Assembly: GCA_016219185.1 (NCBI GenBank)
Contig: JACRBZ010000052.1
Coordinates: 1-47,131 of the forward strand
Length of the DNA stretch: 47,131 nt
Direction of reading: 5' to 3'
DNA from: Deltaproteobacteria bacterium
Lineage (GTDB): Bacteria > Desulfobacterota > Desulfobacteria > Desulfobacterales > Desulfatirhabdiaceae
The position numbers and the translations under genes are program-made. Shown here piece after piece: positions 8,730-17,103 of the stretch. The notes below the pieces were generated by a model. It saw only the letters and a list, made by a program, of their open reading frames with translations. It was not told the DNA's origin and made no database searches. The stretch's first letter is position 1. Each line of letters begins with the position of its first letter.

Positions 8730-10250
8730 ATGGACGGACTCGATTTCACCGAAAAGGTCACGATACTGGTGGTTGACGACACGCCGGAAAACCTGGCCCT
8801 GATATACAATCTGCTCAAGGACAACTTCAAGGTGAAAGTTGCCAACGGTGGCGAGAAGGCGCTGAAGATCGCGGCGTCGGACCCGCCACCGCACCTGATC
8901 CTGCTGGACATCATGATGCCGGGCATGGACGGTTACGAGGTCTGCCGGCGACTCAAGAGCGACCCCAAGACGATGAACATCCCGGTGATCTTTCTCACGG
9001 CCAGGTCTGAAGCGGAGGAAGAGAAGAAAGGACTGGAACTCGGTGCGGTCGACTACATCACCAAGCCGATCAGCCCGTCTATCGTCATGGCGCGCGTGAA
9101 GAATCATCTGGCACTGAAGGCCATGGCCGATTTTCTGCGGGACCAGAACACTTTTCTTGAACTCGAGGTGGCCAGGCGCACGGCCGAACTCGTCGTCGCA
9201 AAAGAAGAGGCGGAAAAAGGAAAACAAAAAGCTGAAACCGCCCTTTCCGAAATACAAAAGTTAAAAGATCAACTGGAAGCGGAAAGAGCATATCTGCAAG
9301 AAGAAATTAAACTGGAATACAACCATGAGACAATTATCGGTCAAAGTGACGGCCTCAAATACGTGCTATATAAAGTTGAACAAATTGCCGGCAGCGAGAC
9401 TACCGTGTTGGTTCTGGGTGAGACGGGAACCGGCAAGGAGCTCCTCGCTCGGGCCATTCACGGCCTGAGCTTGCGCAAAAATCGAGCTCTGGTAAAAGTA
9501 AATTGCGCCGCACTGCCCTCAAACCTGATCGAAAGTGAATTGTTCGGTCATGAGAAAGGTGCTTTCACCGGTTCTCATACCAGACGTCTTGGACGATTTG
9601 AGGTCGCAAACGGCGCTACCCTTTTTCTGGATGAAATCGGCGAATTGCCGCTGGAATTACAATCAAAGCTGCTCCGAGTGCTCCAGGATGGCGAGTTTGA
9701 ACGGTTGGGCAGCTCCCACACCATCAAAGTCAATGTACGGATTATTGCCGCCACAAATCGCAATCTGGAAGAGGAAGTCCGCAAGGGCCGTTTCCGTGAA
9801 GATCTCATGTATCGGTTAAACGTTTTTCCGATTACCATGCCGTCGCTCCGGAACCGTATGGACGACATACCGCTTCTTGTGGATTTTTACGTCAAAAAGA
9901 TTTCCAAGCGGATGGGCAAGACCATTGAAATCATTCCGGCAAGCGTAATGAATACGTTACAGAATTACCACTGGCCCGGAAATGTCCGGGAGCTGGAAAA
10001 CGTCCTTGAACGTGCGGTGATCAACTCTCCGGGTCCCAAACTTCGGCTGGCTGATGAACTCAAGAAACCGTCCAAGGGTTTGAGTATAAGCTCAAAAACT
10101 TTGGAAGCGGTTGAGCGCGACTATATTGCCCAGACGCTTGAACAGACCCATTGGAAAGTCGGCGGTAAAAACAGCGCGGCTGAAATCCTCGGGCTCGACC
10201 GCAGCACCTTGCGCGCGCGTATGCGTAAACTCGACATCCGAAAACCATAA
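8730..10250 (+). CDS. Sigma-54 activator: receiver, coiled coil, AAA+, Fis HTH
   Basis: This 506-residue response regulator is of the bEBP class. The receiver (about 8-125) has phospho-Asp 60 in LLDIMMPGMDG. A coiled coil (about 135-195) joins it to the AAA+ domain with Walker A GETGTGKE near residue 230, the sigma-54 contact loop as GAFTGS (277-282; usually GAFTGA), Walker B LFLDEIGEL and the NYHWPGNVREL sensor region. The C-terminal Fis-type helix-turn-helix (about 460-506) ends LDRSTLRARMRKLDIRKP. It should be phosphorylated by the preceding kinase and activate sigma-54 promoters. Six enhancer/promoter cassettes in this window, one 173 bp beyond its own stop, are the probable targets. Fragments of a paralogue lie at 29291 and 45582. 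Confidence 0.93.
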   Translation: MDGLDFTEKVTILVVDDTPENLALIYNLLKDNFKVKVANGGEKALKIAASDPPPHLILLDIMMPGMDGYEVCRRLKSDPKTMNIPVIFLTARSEAEEEKKGLELGAVDYITKPISPSIVMARVKNHLALKAMADFLRDQNTFLELEVARRTAELVVAKEEAEKGKQKAETALSEIQKLKDQLEAERAYLQEEIKLEYNHETIIGQSDGLKYVLYKVEQIAGSETTVLVLGETGTGKELLARAIHGLSLRKNRALVKVNCAALPSNLIESELFGHEKGAFTGSHTRRLGRFEVANGATLFLDEIGELPLELQSKLLRVLQDGEFERLGSSHTIKVNVRIIAATNRNLEEEVRKGRFREDLMYRLNVFPITMPSLRNRMDDIPLLVDFYVKKISKRMGKTIEIIPASVMNTLQNYHWPGNVRELENVLERAVINSPGPKLRLADELKKPSKGLSISSKTLEAVERDYIAQTLEQTHWKVGGKNSAAEILGLDRSTLRARMRKLDIRKP

Positions 10251-10422
10251 ATTCTCTTCCCGTCAGCCATCTCCGAACGTTCAAGTTTTTTATTTGTCGC
10301 GCCGCGCTGAACAGATGATTTGCTCAAAACCATTCATGATGCAGGCGCCAATAAAATTCCAATTTCTTTTAAATCCCCTCCTTTATTATTTGCCACCTGA
10401 AACACAAAAGTTGCTGAAAATA
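10251..10422. other. Gap between activator gene and enhancer copy 2
   Basis: There is no supportable gene. The end of the stretch (TTTGCCACCTGAAACACAAAAG) resembles the leader seen before enhancer copies at 16080 and 45695. The first bases after the activator stop (TAAATTCTC) recur after the HTH relic at 45642. Confidence 0.5.
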
Positions 10423-10452
10423 GTCATATATGACCACTGGTTAAATATGACC
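10423..10452 (+). promoter_or_regulatory. Enhancer-like paired dyad, copy 2
   Basis: The core GTCATATATGAC plus GGTTAAATATGACC is identical to copy 1; only the four spacer bases differ. It lies between the activator gene and ompH, 131 bp before the -24/-12 promoter at 10554. Confidence 0.8.
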
Positions 10453-10553
10453 TTTTTTATGCAACCGTTAATGACAGCCCTACAAATGTTATTTTGACTA
10501 TATATTAATAGATATCAGAACGATGGGTAATGTCGCCCTGAGTGTTGAAAATT

Positions 10554-10569
10554 TGGCATAAATATTGAA
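10554..10569 (+). promoter_or_regulatory. Sigma-54-type promoter, copy 2
   Basis: TGGCAT, five bases, TTGAA. This is the weakest match of the six: the -24 box ends in T and the -12 GC is GA. Its position, 131 bp from the enhancer start, is conserved. The start of transcription would be near 10580, about 110 nt before ompH. Confidence 0.6.
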
Positions 10570-10688
10570 ATAGTTGAATTGGATTGAATTAGAATGATAG
10601 CTCAACCCGTAAAAGATTAAAATTGGGATTAGAAATATTGGCGTTTTCCATTAGACATGAACCATATTCCAGAAAGGAGGTTTAAAAG

Positions 10689-11282
10689 ATGAACGTCTTG
10701 AAGAACATTCTGGGTGTTGGCGTTTTATCTTTTTTCTTTCTGACTGGGGTATCACCTGCTGCTGATGTCGCCAAAATCGGAATGATAGATTTCCAGAAGA
10801 TTCTTGAGGTTTCTGAAGCCGGCAAGACCGCTCAGGCTGAGATCAACAAGCAGGGGAAGCAGATGGAAACAGATCTCAAGGACAAAGGAGCCGAGATTGA
10901 AGCCATTGAAAAGAAAATCGAACGGGAATCTCTGCTCATGAGTAAAGATGCCCTGGAAGAGAAGCAGCGGGAAATCAGAATTAAGACAAGCAATTTCAAG
11001 GCCATTCAGCAGAGATACCTGGAAGATTTTAAAGCATTGGAGAATCAAAGCATCAGCCGAATTCAAAAAGAAGTGACAGCATTGGTTCAGGATATTGGAA
11101 AAAATGAAGGCTATACGATGATAGTTGAAAAGCGGACCAGCGGGGCTGTCTATACGCCCTTATCCATGGATATTACCGATGCCGTGATTCTGATTTACAA
11201 TGCCCAGATCTCAAATTCAGAATCCAAAAAAACTCCTGATACGGTCAGCGCTGATCTTTGCCGGTTGGTGATTCAGTTTTGA
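10689..11282 (+). CDS. OmpH/Skp-family periplasmic chaperone
   Basis: The protein has 197 residues with a signal peptide (MNVLKNILGVGVLSFFFLTG...AAD) followed by the OmpH/Skp pattern: KIGMIDFQKILEVSEAGK, a long coiled coil (about 45-130), then NEGYTMIVEKRTSGAVYTP and DITDAVILIYN. Skp trimers hold unfolded outer-membrane proteins in the periplasm. Here the gene is alone, not beside bamA or lpxD as usual, and lies downstream of enhancer/promoter copy 2, so it is likely a stress-dedicated copy. AAAGGAGG precedes the start. The last 20 or so residues after IYNAQ are not OmpH-like and run, across the stop, in the same frame as the csbD relic. The tail may therefore come from a fusion or deletion. 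Confidence 0.88.
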   Translation: MNVLKNILGVGVLSFFFLTGVSPAADVAKIGMIDFQKILEVSEAGKTAQAEINKQGKQMETDLKDKGAEIEAIEKKIERESLLMSKDALEEKQREIRIKTSNFKAIQQRYLEDFKALENQSISRIQKEVTALVQDIGKNEGYTMIVEKRTSGAVYTPLSMDITDAVILIYNAQISNSESKKTPDTVSADLCRLVIQF

Positions 11283-11387
11283 AACGTCTCCCAAAAACAC
11301 GACTTGGAAGCCGAAGGCAAAAGTGAAAAACTTTACGGAAAAGTTCAAGAAAAAATCGGTCAGGTTGAGAAAATTGTGGGTAAATAG
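11283..11387 (+). pseudogene. CsbD-family C-terminal relic
   Basis: Directly after the ompH stop, in the same frame, 34 codons read NVSQKHDLEAEGKSEKLYGK and then VQEKIGQVEKIVGK before a stop. This matches the end of small CsbD-like stress proteins (DLEAEGK.EKL.GKVQ). No start codon or upstream half is present. A deletion probably joined the ompH 3' end to the end of a csbD gene. Confidence 0.65.
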
Positions 11388-11446
11388 AAAGAAGGAAACC
11401 AGAACATCCCGAGTCGTTATAACAAGACAAACCAAAAGGAGATTGT

Positions 11447-11821
11447 ATGACTGAGAAATTTCAAGTTTATAAATGTGAAATCTGTGGCAATATCGTTGAA
11501 GTCCTTCATGCTGGCGAGGGTGGGCTTGTCTGCTGTGGCCAGCCCATGAAAAAGACGGTAGAAAACACCGTTGATGCGGCAAAGGAAAAGCATGTTCCGG
11601 TAATTGAAAAGGTTCCGGGTGGGTTCAAGGTAAAAGTTGGCAGTGTTGCTCACCCCATGGAAGAAAAACATTTTATTGAATGGATTGAAATTATTGCCGA
11701 TGGTAAGGCCTATCGGCAGTTTTTGAATCCAGGTGAAGTTCCTGAAGCCACATTTATGCTGAATGCCGCAACAGTTACCGCAAGAGAGTATTGTAATCTT
11801 CACGGCCTCTGGAAGGCATAG
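11447..11821 (+). CDS. dfx: Desulfoferrodoxin (superoxide reductase)
   Basis: This 124-residue cytosolic protein reduces superoxide to hydrogen peroxide without making oxygen, using electrons from rubredoxin or a similar donor. The N-terminal desulforedoxin domain has the four iron ligands in CEIC (10, 13) and VCCG (29, 30). The catalytic domain has the expected His residues in KHVPV (49), AHPM (69) and KHFIEW (75), and the Cys-x-x-His pair in YCNLHGLW (116, 119). Both iron sites therefore look complete. The length is typical of the two-iron class. AAAGGAG precedes the ATG. It may be co-transcribed with ompH. Superoxide reductases are typical of anaerobes that meet oxygen. Confidence 0.96.
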   Translation: MTEKFQVYKCEICGNIVEVLHAGEGGLVCCGQPMKKTVENTVDAAKEKHVPVIEKVPGGFKVKVGSVAHPMEEKHFIEWIEIIADGKAYRQFLNPGEVPEATFMLNAATVTAREYCNLHGLWKA

Positions 11822-11885
11822 CGGTCAGATTAGCAAATTCAAAGCAGACAGACATGAGGCAGAGGCGATGGGCGAATAAACTCTT

Positions 11886-12149
11886 ATGAGCCTCCTTTGC
11901 CTCAAGCTTGCCTGTTATCATCGACTGTTAAAAGAATTACAAAAAGTTAACCGGATCGCAGTAACACTATTGAATGAAAGGGCAAAACTTCCAATGAATG
12001 AACGAGATAAATTTATAGAGAAATTTAAACCCCTGCTTGATAAGTGGAACGCTGAGTTTGACGAATTGGAGGCCGAAATCAGAAAAACTGGTGCAGATCC
12101 GAAGATCGACTACGATGAGGTAATATCAGCGTTAAGGCAGCGACGTTAA
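11886..12149 (+). CDS. Short sll1863-like helical protein
   Basis: The frame has 87 residues. The part after Met37 (RDKFIEKFKPLLDKWNAEF, then DELEAEIRKTGADPKIDYDEV) resembles the start of the coiled-coil protein at 2408 (EEKLEAQLEEWNAQI ... AKIEYYKSIEAL), so I read it as a short diverged relative. The first 36 residues have no clear match, and the true start may be ATG 11994. No signal peptide is convincing. The function is unknown. Confidence 0.6.
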   Translation: MSLLCLKLACYHRLLKELQKVNRIAVTLLNERAKLPMNERDKFIEKFKPLLDKWNAEFDELEAEIRKTGADPKIDYDEVISALRQRR

Positions 12150-12300
12150 GACAAATGCCAAACTAAAAATTTATCCGGATTCCGATTCAAATATCTTTTT
12201 TGATTCAAAACGTTCGCAACAATGCGGCTATTGTTGAGCTTGAAATCGGGACGCTTTCGTTGTCATTGGATAGATCGATCAGGAACCATTAACCCGAAAC

Positions 12301-12471
12301 ATGAAAGGCATCAAAATGACGGATCAGCTATCCGACACCTTAGCCATTTCCTCGTGGTGGCGCCTATACAAAAGGCTTGAACAGTATTTAATTCAACAAG
12401 GTGATAACTTGTGCCGCAAGCAGGGATCTGCTGCCCGAAATTTTCATATCCGATTTTTGAACGTTGCATGA
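12301..12471 (+). CDS. Possible 56-residue protein, unknown
   Basis: The frame starts MKGIKMTDQLSDTLAISSWW and ends NFHIRFLNVA. Its stop overlaps the start of a second short frame (12468-12569: MTYALENKWGL ... DMDYFLNN). Together they could be one gene with a frame change near 12468, or two overlapping small genes. I recognise no family. They lie in the 409-base gap before the DUF1566 gene, which otherwise holds nothing I can support. Confidence 0.3.
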   Translation: MKGIKMTDQLSDTLAISSWWRLYKRLEQYLIQQGDNLCRKQGSAARNFHIRFLNVA

Positions 12472-12569
12472 CATATGCCCTGGAAAACAAGTGGGGCTTG
12501 AGCATGGGGCCTGTTACTGTTTTTCGATTACCTTATGACATGGATTATTTTTTGAATAATGACAAATGA
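12468..12569 (+). CDS. Possible 33-residue frame overlapping both neighbours
   Basis: ATG 12468 overlaps the preceding stop in an ATGA arrangement. The peptide MTYALENKWGLSMGPVTVF continues to DMDYFLNNDK and overlaps the next gene's start by 11 bases. It may be the C-terminal piece of the frame at 12301. The function is unknown. Confidence 0.25.
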   Translation: MTYALENKWGLSMGPVTVFRLPYDMDYFLNNDK

Positions 12570-13476
12570 ATTGTTGTTGGAAACGGATCAGACGGGTTGT
12601 TTTGACGAATCGGGTAGGGCGATAAACTGCCATAATTCGGGGCAGGATGGCGCGGTTAAACAAGACCGTCGAATTGAAGGGCCTGATCGTTTTCGTGTAA
12701 CGGGAGACATCGTTCAGGATAATTTGACAGGATTGTTTTGGCATATTAACGCAAACCTTCCTGAATTTCCATTGACCTGGAAGGAAGCTTTCGAATTTAT
12801 TCAAGAGATGAACACTTTTCGATTATCCGGGATAAATGAGTGGCGGTTGCCTGCAAGAAAAGAGCTGTTTTCTTTAGTGAGTCATCAATTTGTAAATCCT
12901 TCTTTGCCTAAAAGTCATCCGTTTATCAATGTTTTCAATGGGTATTATTGGACACGGACAGAATCCGCCAGGTTATTGAATCAGGCCTGGTATGTCCACT
13001 TGGGTGGCGGAAAAGTTTACCGGGGCATGAAGCATGGTTCCTATATGGTGTGGGCGGTTTCTGGCCAATTCGCCGATCACCATTTCATGGAAAACAGATT
13101 TATTGCCCATGGAGATTCATTATACGACCGCATTACATGTAGGTACTGGTATGCCGGCGATAAATTGAACGATGGTGCAATAACCTGGAAAGATGCCATC
13201 CGCGCCGTTGAAAAACTGAACGCAACGCGCGAAGTGGGCCACGGTCCATGGCGGTTGCCGAATATACGAGAGCTCGATAGTCTGGTTGATGATAGAAACC
13301 ATAGCCCTGCTTTCGCTGATGGATTTTTCATAAACAAAGAACAGGATGGGTATTGGTCATCAACGACAAGTTTATATGAGCCAAGATATGCATGGGTTCT
13401 TTATGCGCTTGATGGCGCAATTGGTGTTGGATACAAACCCAATGTGGATTTCTATGTATTGGCGGTACGCGGGTGA
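12559..13476 (+). CDS. DUF1566 (Lcl C-terminal) protein with two domains
   Basis: This 305-residue protein is built from two DUF1566 units (about 45-165 and 190-304). Each has the family pattern of LTW(K) A, EWRLPARKEL or PWRLPNIREL, then a YWT/YWSST strand and a terminal VWAVSG or VLAVRG. Such domains are common in secreted or surface proteins of deltaproteobacteria, and related lectin-like folds bind ligands, but the role is unknown. No signal peptide is seen at the annotated start. The N-terminus CFDESGRAINCHNSGQDG suggests that an exported form may begin in the disrupted reading frames just upstream. It is convergent with the ABC gene. A second DUF1566 protein is at 40612. Confidence 0.78.
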   Translation: MTNELLLETDQTGCFDESGRAINCHNSGQDGAVKQDRRIEGPDRFRVTGDIVQDNLTGLFWHINANLPEFPLTWKEAFEFIQEMNTFRLSGINEWRLPARKELFSLVSHQFVNPSLPKSHPFINVFNGYYWTRTESARLLNQAWYVHLGGGKVYRGMKHGSYMVWAVSGQFADHHFMENRFIAHGDSLYDRITCRYWYAGDKLNDGAITWKDAIRAVEKLNATREVGHGPWRLPNIRELDSLVDDRNHSPAFADGFFINKEQDGYWSSTTSLYEPRYAWVLYALDGAIGVGYKPNVDFYVLAVRG

Positions 13477-13587
13477 CCATATCGATACGGGCGTGAAAAA
13501 ATGGTCAGGTTGTCACCGTCGAGCGGGTGTTGCGGCTGGTGGAAAAATATAATTCCCTCTCCTGCAAAATGACGCATTTCTTGTGCT

Positions 13588-15534
13588 TCAGGAGATTTTG
13601 CTCATTTTAACCTTGTAATCATCGACAGTCAGCAGTTCCCATTTATCCTGTCCCTGCAACTCCAGCACATGGTCGTGATAATCCAGAATGCTGCTTCGGT
13701 GACCGACACTGATATAATGAATATCCAGTTCCTGCAATTTCTGGTAGAGCATGGCCTCGTTTTCCCCGTCCAATGCGCTGGTGGCTTCATCCAGAACGGC
13801 AAATCCGGGATGGTTGATAAACAGGCGGGCAAAGGCCAGCCGTTGCTGCTCGCCTAAAGACAGGACATCCGCCCAGACCAGTTTCGCTTTAAATCCGCCG
13901 GACCTCTCCGGCAGATCCGCCAGATTGACGCTCTCCAGAACGCGCCGGAGTTCATCTTCCGGTATTTCCAGTTCCATCCGGGGATAGAGCATCTGATCCC
14001 GCAGTGAGCCCAGCAACATGTAAGGTTTTTGTGGCAGAAAAAATATTTCCTCCAGGGGCGGGCGAAGGACTATACCGGAACCTTGCGTCCATAAACCGGC
14101 AATGGCGCGAAGGAGCGAGCTTTTCCCAACCCCGCTTTGGCCGCCGACAACCAGATTGTTACTGCCTTCTAAATCCATGGTAAGATTTTGAAACAGGGTT
14201 CGGTCTTTGTCGGGGGTCAGGAGGGTGACATCCTTCAGGGCGAACCGGTCGGCCTCGTAGATTTGGATGCCGTGGACCGGTGTCGGTGTGATGGCATCGG
14301 CAAAGGTCGACAAACGCTCGATCGAGGCTGCAAAAGTCGTTATCTGCTCCATTTGAGACACGATGAGGGAGAGCGCCGCATAAATATGGAGGAAGGCGAA
14401 ATTGGCCTGCATCATATCTCCATAATTGATCTGACCGCTGAAATATTGCGGGAATAATACAATAAACGGCAACACAGCCGGCAGGTAACTATAACCCGTG
14501 GTAAAAAATGACAGGTTTCGCTGCCAGCCGATGAGCAGGTTGAAATTTCCGAGTACTTTTTTGAATCGACCGCCGATCTGTGCAAGCTCCGGTTTCTCTC
14601 CCTGATAAAAGGCAATCGATTCAGCATTGTCCCGCACGTGCACCAGGGAATACCGAAAGTCCGCCTCATAACGCAGTTGATTGAAGTTAAGGCCGATAAG
14701 ACGCCGTCCGATCAAAAAGGTCAGCAGCGTACCCACCAGTGAGTAGCCCAGCACGACGACTACAAGCAGAACTGACTTTGACCAGAGAATGCCGGTAAAG
14801 GAAAACAGATCCATCAGCGAACCCATGAGGATCAACAGAAACCACAGGGATGTCCGGGTAAATGAACGGATATCTTCCATGATACGCTGATCCGGGTTAT
14901 CGATCTCTGCAAGGGTCTCGATTTCGTAATAACTGCGGTTGCTGAAATACTTTCTCAGGAATTCATTGGTCAGCCATTCCCGCCAACGCATTCCCAGATA
15001 GCCCAGCACATAAAAATAGAAGGCAACAATGGGGATGCCAATCATGAAGCCGCAAAAATAGACTCCGACAAAGAGATAGGCCAGATCCTGATTTTTTTCC
15101 ACCAGGGCATTGGTGAAGTAGTTGGTGATATAACTGAAGGCGACATTGATTCCCGTCATGGAAAGAGACAGGAGTAGAACTGTGGCAAGCAGCACCCAGG
15201 CCCGCCTGCGGCTGCGGATGTGGCGGCCAAACAGCATGAATATTCCTGGAGGAACAATTAAAAAACCTGCGAAAATCAGCCAGCCTTTGGAATTGAAAAT
15301 TTCTGTAATGTTTGAAAACAGACCGGAAGCTATTTTTGCAGTCAGCACAGGTGCAAAGTGATTTGCCGTCCATGTCATTCCGGCGATGATCAGAAAAAGA
15401 ACGCCGAAAAGAAAAACCACCAGCATGATCAGTAACAAGAGCATGGCCCAACTGCCGCCGCGGATGTCCGGAAAAAAATAAGGCTGGGCAATTTTTATAA
15501 AGCGTTCCCACAGTGAACGTTTGGTCTGTCCCAT
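13588..15534 (-). CDS. YddA/SbmA-like ABC transporter, fused membrane and ATPase domains
   Basis: This 648-residue half-transporter has an N-terminal membrane region with about six helices (residues 25-430, with the EWLTNEFLRKY and NPDQRIMEDI motifs typical of the SbmA/BacA-ABCD type) and a C-terminal ATPase. The ATPase has Walker A GGQSGVGKSS, a Q-loop in FFLPQKPYM, signature LSLGEQQRLAFARL and Walker B FAVLDEATSALD. A homodimer in the inner membrane is expected; substrates of relatives include peptides and fatty-acyl compounds, and none can be named here. The start has a GGAG-like site (AAGGAGA). It is the only minus-strand gene served by the cassette: an enhancer at 15721-15750 and a promoter at 15605-15620 face it. 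Confidence 0.9.
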   Translation of the reverse strand: MGQTKRSLWERFIKIAQPYFFPDIRGGSWAMLLLLIMLVVFLFGVLFLIIAGMTWTANHFAPVLTAKIASGLFSNITEIFNSKGWLIFAGFLIVPPGIFMLFGRHIRSRRRAWVLLATVLLLSLSMTGINVAFSYITNYFTNALVEKNQDLAYLFVGVYFCGFMIGIPIVAFYFYVLGYLGMRWREWLTNEFLRKYFSNRSYYEIETLAEIDNPDQRIMEDIRSFTRTSLWFLLILMGSLMDLFSFTGILWSKSVLLVVVVLGYSLVGTLLTFLIGRRLIGLNFNQLRYEADFRYSLVHVRDNAESIAFYQGEKPELAQIGGRFKKVLGNFNLLIGWQRNLSFFTTGYSYLPAVLPFIVLFPQYFSGQINYGDMMQANFAFLHIYAALSLIVSQMEQITTFAASIERLSTFADAITPTPVHGIQIYEADRFALKDVTLLTPDKDRTLFQNLTMDLEGSNNLVVGGQSGVGKSSLLRAIAGLWTQGSGIVLRPPLEEIFFLPQKPYMLLGSLRDQMLYPRMELEIPEDELRRVLESVNLADLPERSGGFKAKLVWADVLSLGEQQRLAFARLFINHPGFAVLDEATSALDGENEAMLYQKLQELDIHYISVGHRSSILDYHDHVLELQGQDKWELLTVDDYKVKMSKIS

Positions 15535-15604
15535 AAATATGAGAAATCTCCTTCGCCAATAGGGTTATCTTCATAATACAGCGGATAATTGCGTTTTTTG
15601 TAAA

Positions 15605-15620
15605 TTCAATTTGTGTGCCA
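15605..15620 (-). promoter_or_regulatory. Sigma-54-type promoter, copy 3 (minus strand)
   Basis: Read on the minus strand it is TGGCAC, five bases, TTGAA. It starts 130 bp from the start of enhancer copy 3. Transcription would begin near 15595, about 60 nt before the ABC gene. Confidence 0.7.
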
Positions 15621-15720
15621 GATTTCTAACATCCAGTGTCAGGCTACCTATCATTGTGATTTCAAGGAGTAATTAGTAGAAAAAGTATTTTCTGGGGTGT
15701 CATGAACACCCATAATAAAT

Positions 15721-15750
15721 GGTCATATTTAACCATAGGTCATATTTGAC
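15721..15750 (-). promoter_or_regulatory. Enhancer-like paired dyad, copy 3 (minus strand)
   Basis: On the minus strand it reads GTCAAATATGAC, CTAT, GGTTAAATATGACC. One base changes the first palindrome; the second half is identical to the other copies. Its orientation matches the ABC transporter gene. Confidence 0.8.
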
Positions 15751-15762
15751 TTATTTTCGGTC

Positions 15763-16041
15763 GGGTTGAGCCAAGCGCCTACGGCAAAAATGCTGATGAC
15801 CGTGATGGTCGCCACCGCACCCTGTAGCACGATTCACGACAGCCCACCAGTTGAACCCCTGAAATTGGGCCAACAGCAAGCGCTCAATCACATCGCGCAT
15901 CATTCGCATTTCGGCTGACGCGCACAAAGCTTTGTATCAGCGCCATGTAGCCGAAGGCATCTCCGACCCTCTCGGCAAGATCGGTTTCATAAACCGGAAC
16001 CTTTTTCCTGAGGCAGCCGGATATTTCAAACGCCATTCTTA
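15763..16041 (-). pseudogene. Decayed minus-strand gene, family unknown
   Basis: Minus-strand frames read MAFEISGCLRKKVPVYETDL, then ERVGDAFGYMALIQSFVRVS. After a frame change they read DVIERLLLAQFQGFNWWAVV, and after a second change VATITVISIFAVGAWLNP, which looks membrane-spanning. This is consistent with a gene broken by at least two frameshifts. I cannot name it. It sits between divergent cassettes 3 and 4. Confidence 0.4.
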
Positions 16042-16079
16042 ACTTCTTCTTCCCATAACACCAAAGCGACCGGAAAAAA

Positions 16080-16109
16080 GTCATATATGACCAACGGTTA
16101 AATATGACC
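16080..16109 (+). promoter_or_regulatory. Enhancer-like paired dyad, copy 4
   Basis: GTCATATATGAC and GGTTAAATATGACC with a four-base spacer. The leader CATAACACCAAAGCGACCGG before it is shared with copies 1 and 6. It lies about 330 bp from, and divergent to, copy 3. Confidence 0.8.
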
Positions 16110-16209
16110 CTGTTTATAGGGCTGATAATGAAATTCACGCAAATGCTTTTTGGCGAATTATTCATAAAAATCAAAATGATGAGTGGCTTGACGCTGAGTG
16201 TTGAAAATC

Positions 16210-16225
16210 TGGCACAAAAATTGAA
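16210..16225 (+). promoter_or_regulatory. Sigma-54-type promoter, copy 4
   Basis: TGGCAC, five A, TTGAA, starting 130 bp after the start of enhancer copy 4. Start of transcription near 16236, 120 nt before the lipoprotein gene. Similarity to copy 6 continues about 50 bp beyond the promoter (AAGTTTAGAATT and following bases). Confidence 0.7.
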
Positions 16226-16355
16226 CACATAAAAAGTTTAGAATTATCAAAAGGGATCACAACGACTGGCAACACTTGACGAAGAAGTTATATTGACTTT
16301 TTGAGTTCATTATCTGTGTTTGAGAGATTATTTTTACATCAAAAGGAATTGAAAA

Positions 16356-17000
16356 ATGAAACCCATCAAAATCATAGTTGTTCTTTTTATGCTTTTCACA
16401 CTCGGGTGTTCCACCATGACGGGGTCGGAGCATCGAATTTCACGGGGAAGCGGTGATTCTCCCGAAAACGCCCTGACGCCGATGGATTATTCCCAGTATG
16501 GCAGACCGCCGATTCCGGTGAAAATTCTGCTGCTGGTTCCGGCTGAGTTTGAGCGCTTCGAGCATGTCAGCTACTATGAGGGGAACAGCGTCCGACATCT
16601 CATCGGCCGGGATGCCGAACTGGAAATGAGAGATGCCTTTGGGATCGAATTCGCCAAAGTTGAGGTTTTGCCGGTGCGAAGCGAGACCAGGGCGATAGAG
16701 ATACTTTCGTCAAATGATCCGGAAAATGCCCGGGTGCGGGCCTGCGATTATGTGGCGATACCTAAATTCCTGCGCGTTGATTCCATGGATCGCAGAGAGA
16801 AGTATGAATTTGAAATCGATCTTCAGGTGGAGTTTAACGCAAAAAACGGCTCAAGCATCACCATCAAAGGTCATGGAGAGTCCATGATCGGAAAATATGC
16901 TTATTTGACGCCGGAAAAAGGTGCCAGCATGGCACTGCAGAATGCGGTTTCCGCCCTTCTGGATGGCATTGAAAAAGGACGGAATCATTTTGTGCGCTGA
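16356..17000 (+). CDS. Lipoprotein of unknown function upstream of ftsH
   Basis: This 214-residue protein has a lipoprotein signal (MKPIKIIVVLFMLFTLGC; Cys18). The mature part has PVKILLLVPAEFERFEHVSY early, a central CDYVAIPKFLRV strand and an amphipathic C-terminal helix. The alternating strands and helices, including a region that reads VEFNAKNGSSITIKGHGES, resemble small periplasmic lipoproteins that bind envelope components, but I do not recognise a named family. AAAGGAA precedes the ATG. It is first in the transcript from promoter copy 4 and is followed by ftsH after about 100 bases. Confidence 0.8.
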   Translation: MKPIKIIVVLFMLFTLGCSTMTGSEHRISRGSGDSPENALTPMDYSQYGRPPIPVKILLLVPAEFERFEHVSYYEGNSVRHLIGRDAELEMRDAFGIEFAKVEVLPVRSETRAIEILSSNDPENARVRACDYVAIPKFLRVDSMDRREKYEFEIDLQVEFNAKNGSSITIKGHGESMIGKYAYLTPEKGASMALQNAVSALLDGIEKGRNHFVR

Positions 17001-17103
17001 CGGTCGGGCGTCGGCATTTTGGAACTGCCCGGAAGTGTTAATGCCGTCCTGAAAATTACAAAAGAGCATGGAACGTCGTTGCGGAAATAACAGGAAAATA
17101 AAT

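Noticed and set aside
10111..10497. Plus-strand frame running from the activator gene into enhancer copy 2
   Set aside because: It overlaps the activator's Fis domain in another frame and crosses the regulatory region; no protein-like pattern.
15884..16228. Minus-strand frame MFNFCARF... as a whole gene
   Set aside because: Its first half runs through enhancer and promoter copy 4; only the later part looks like protein and is reported as a decayed gene.
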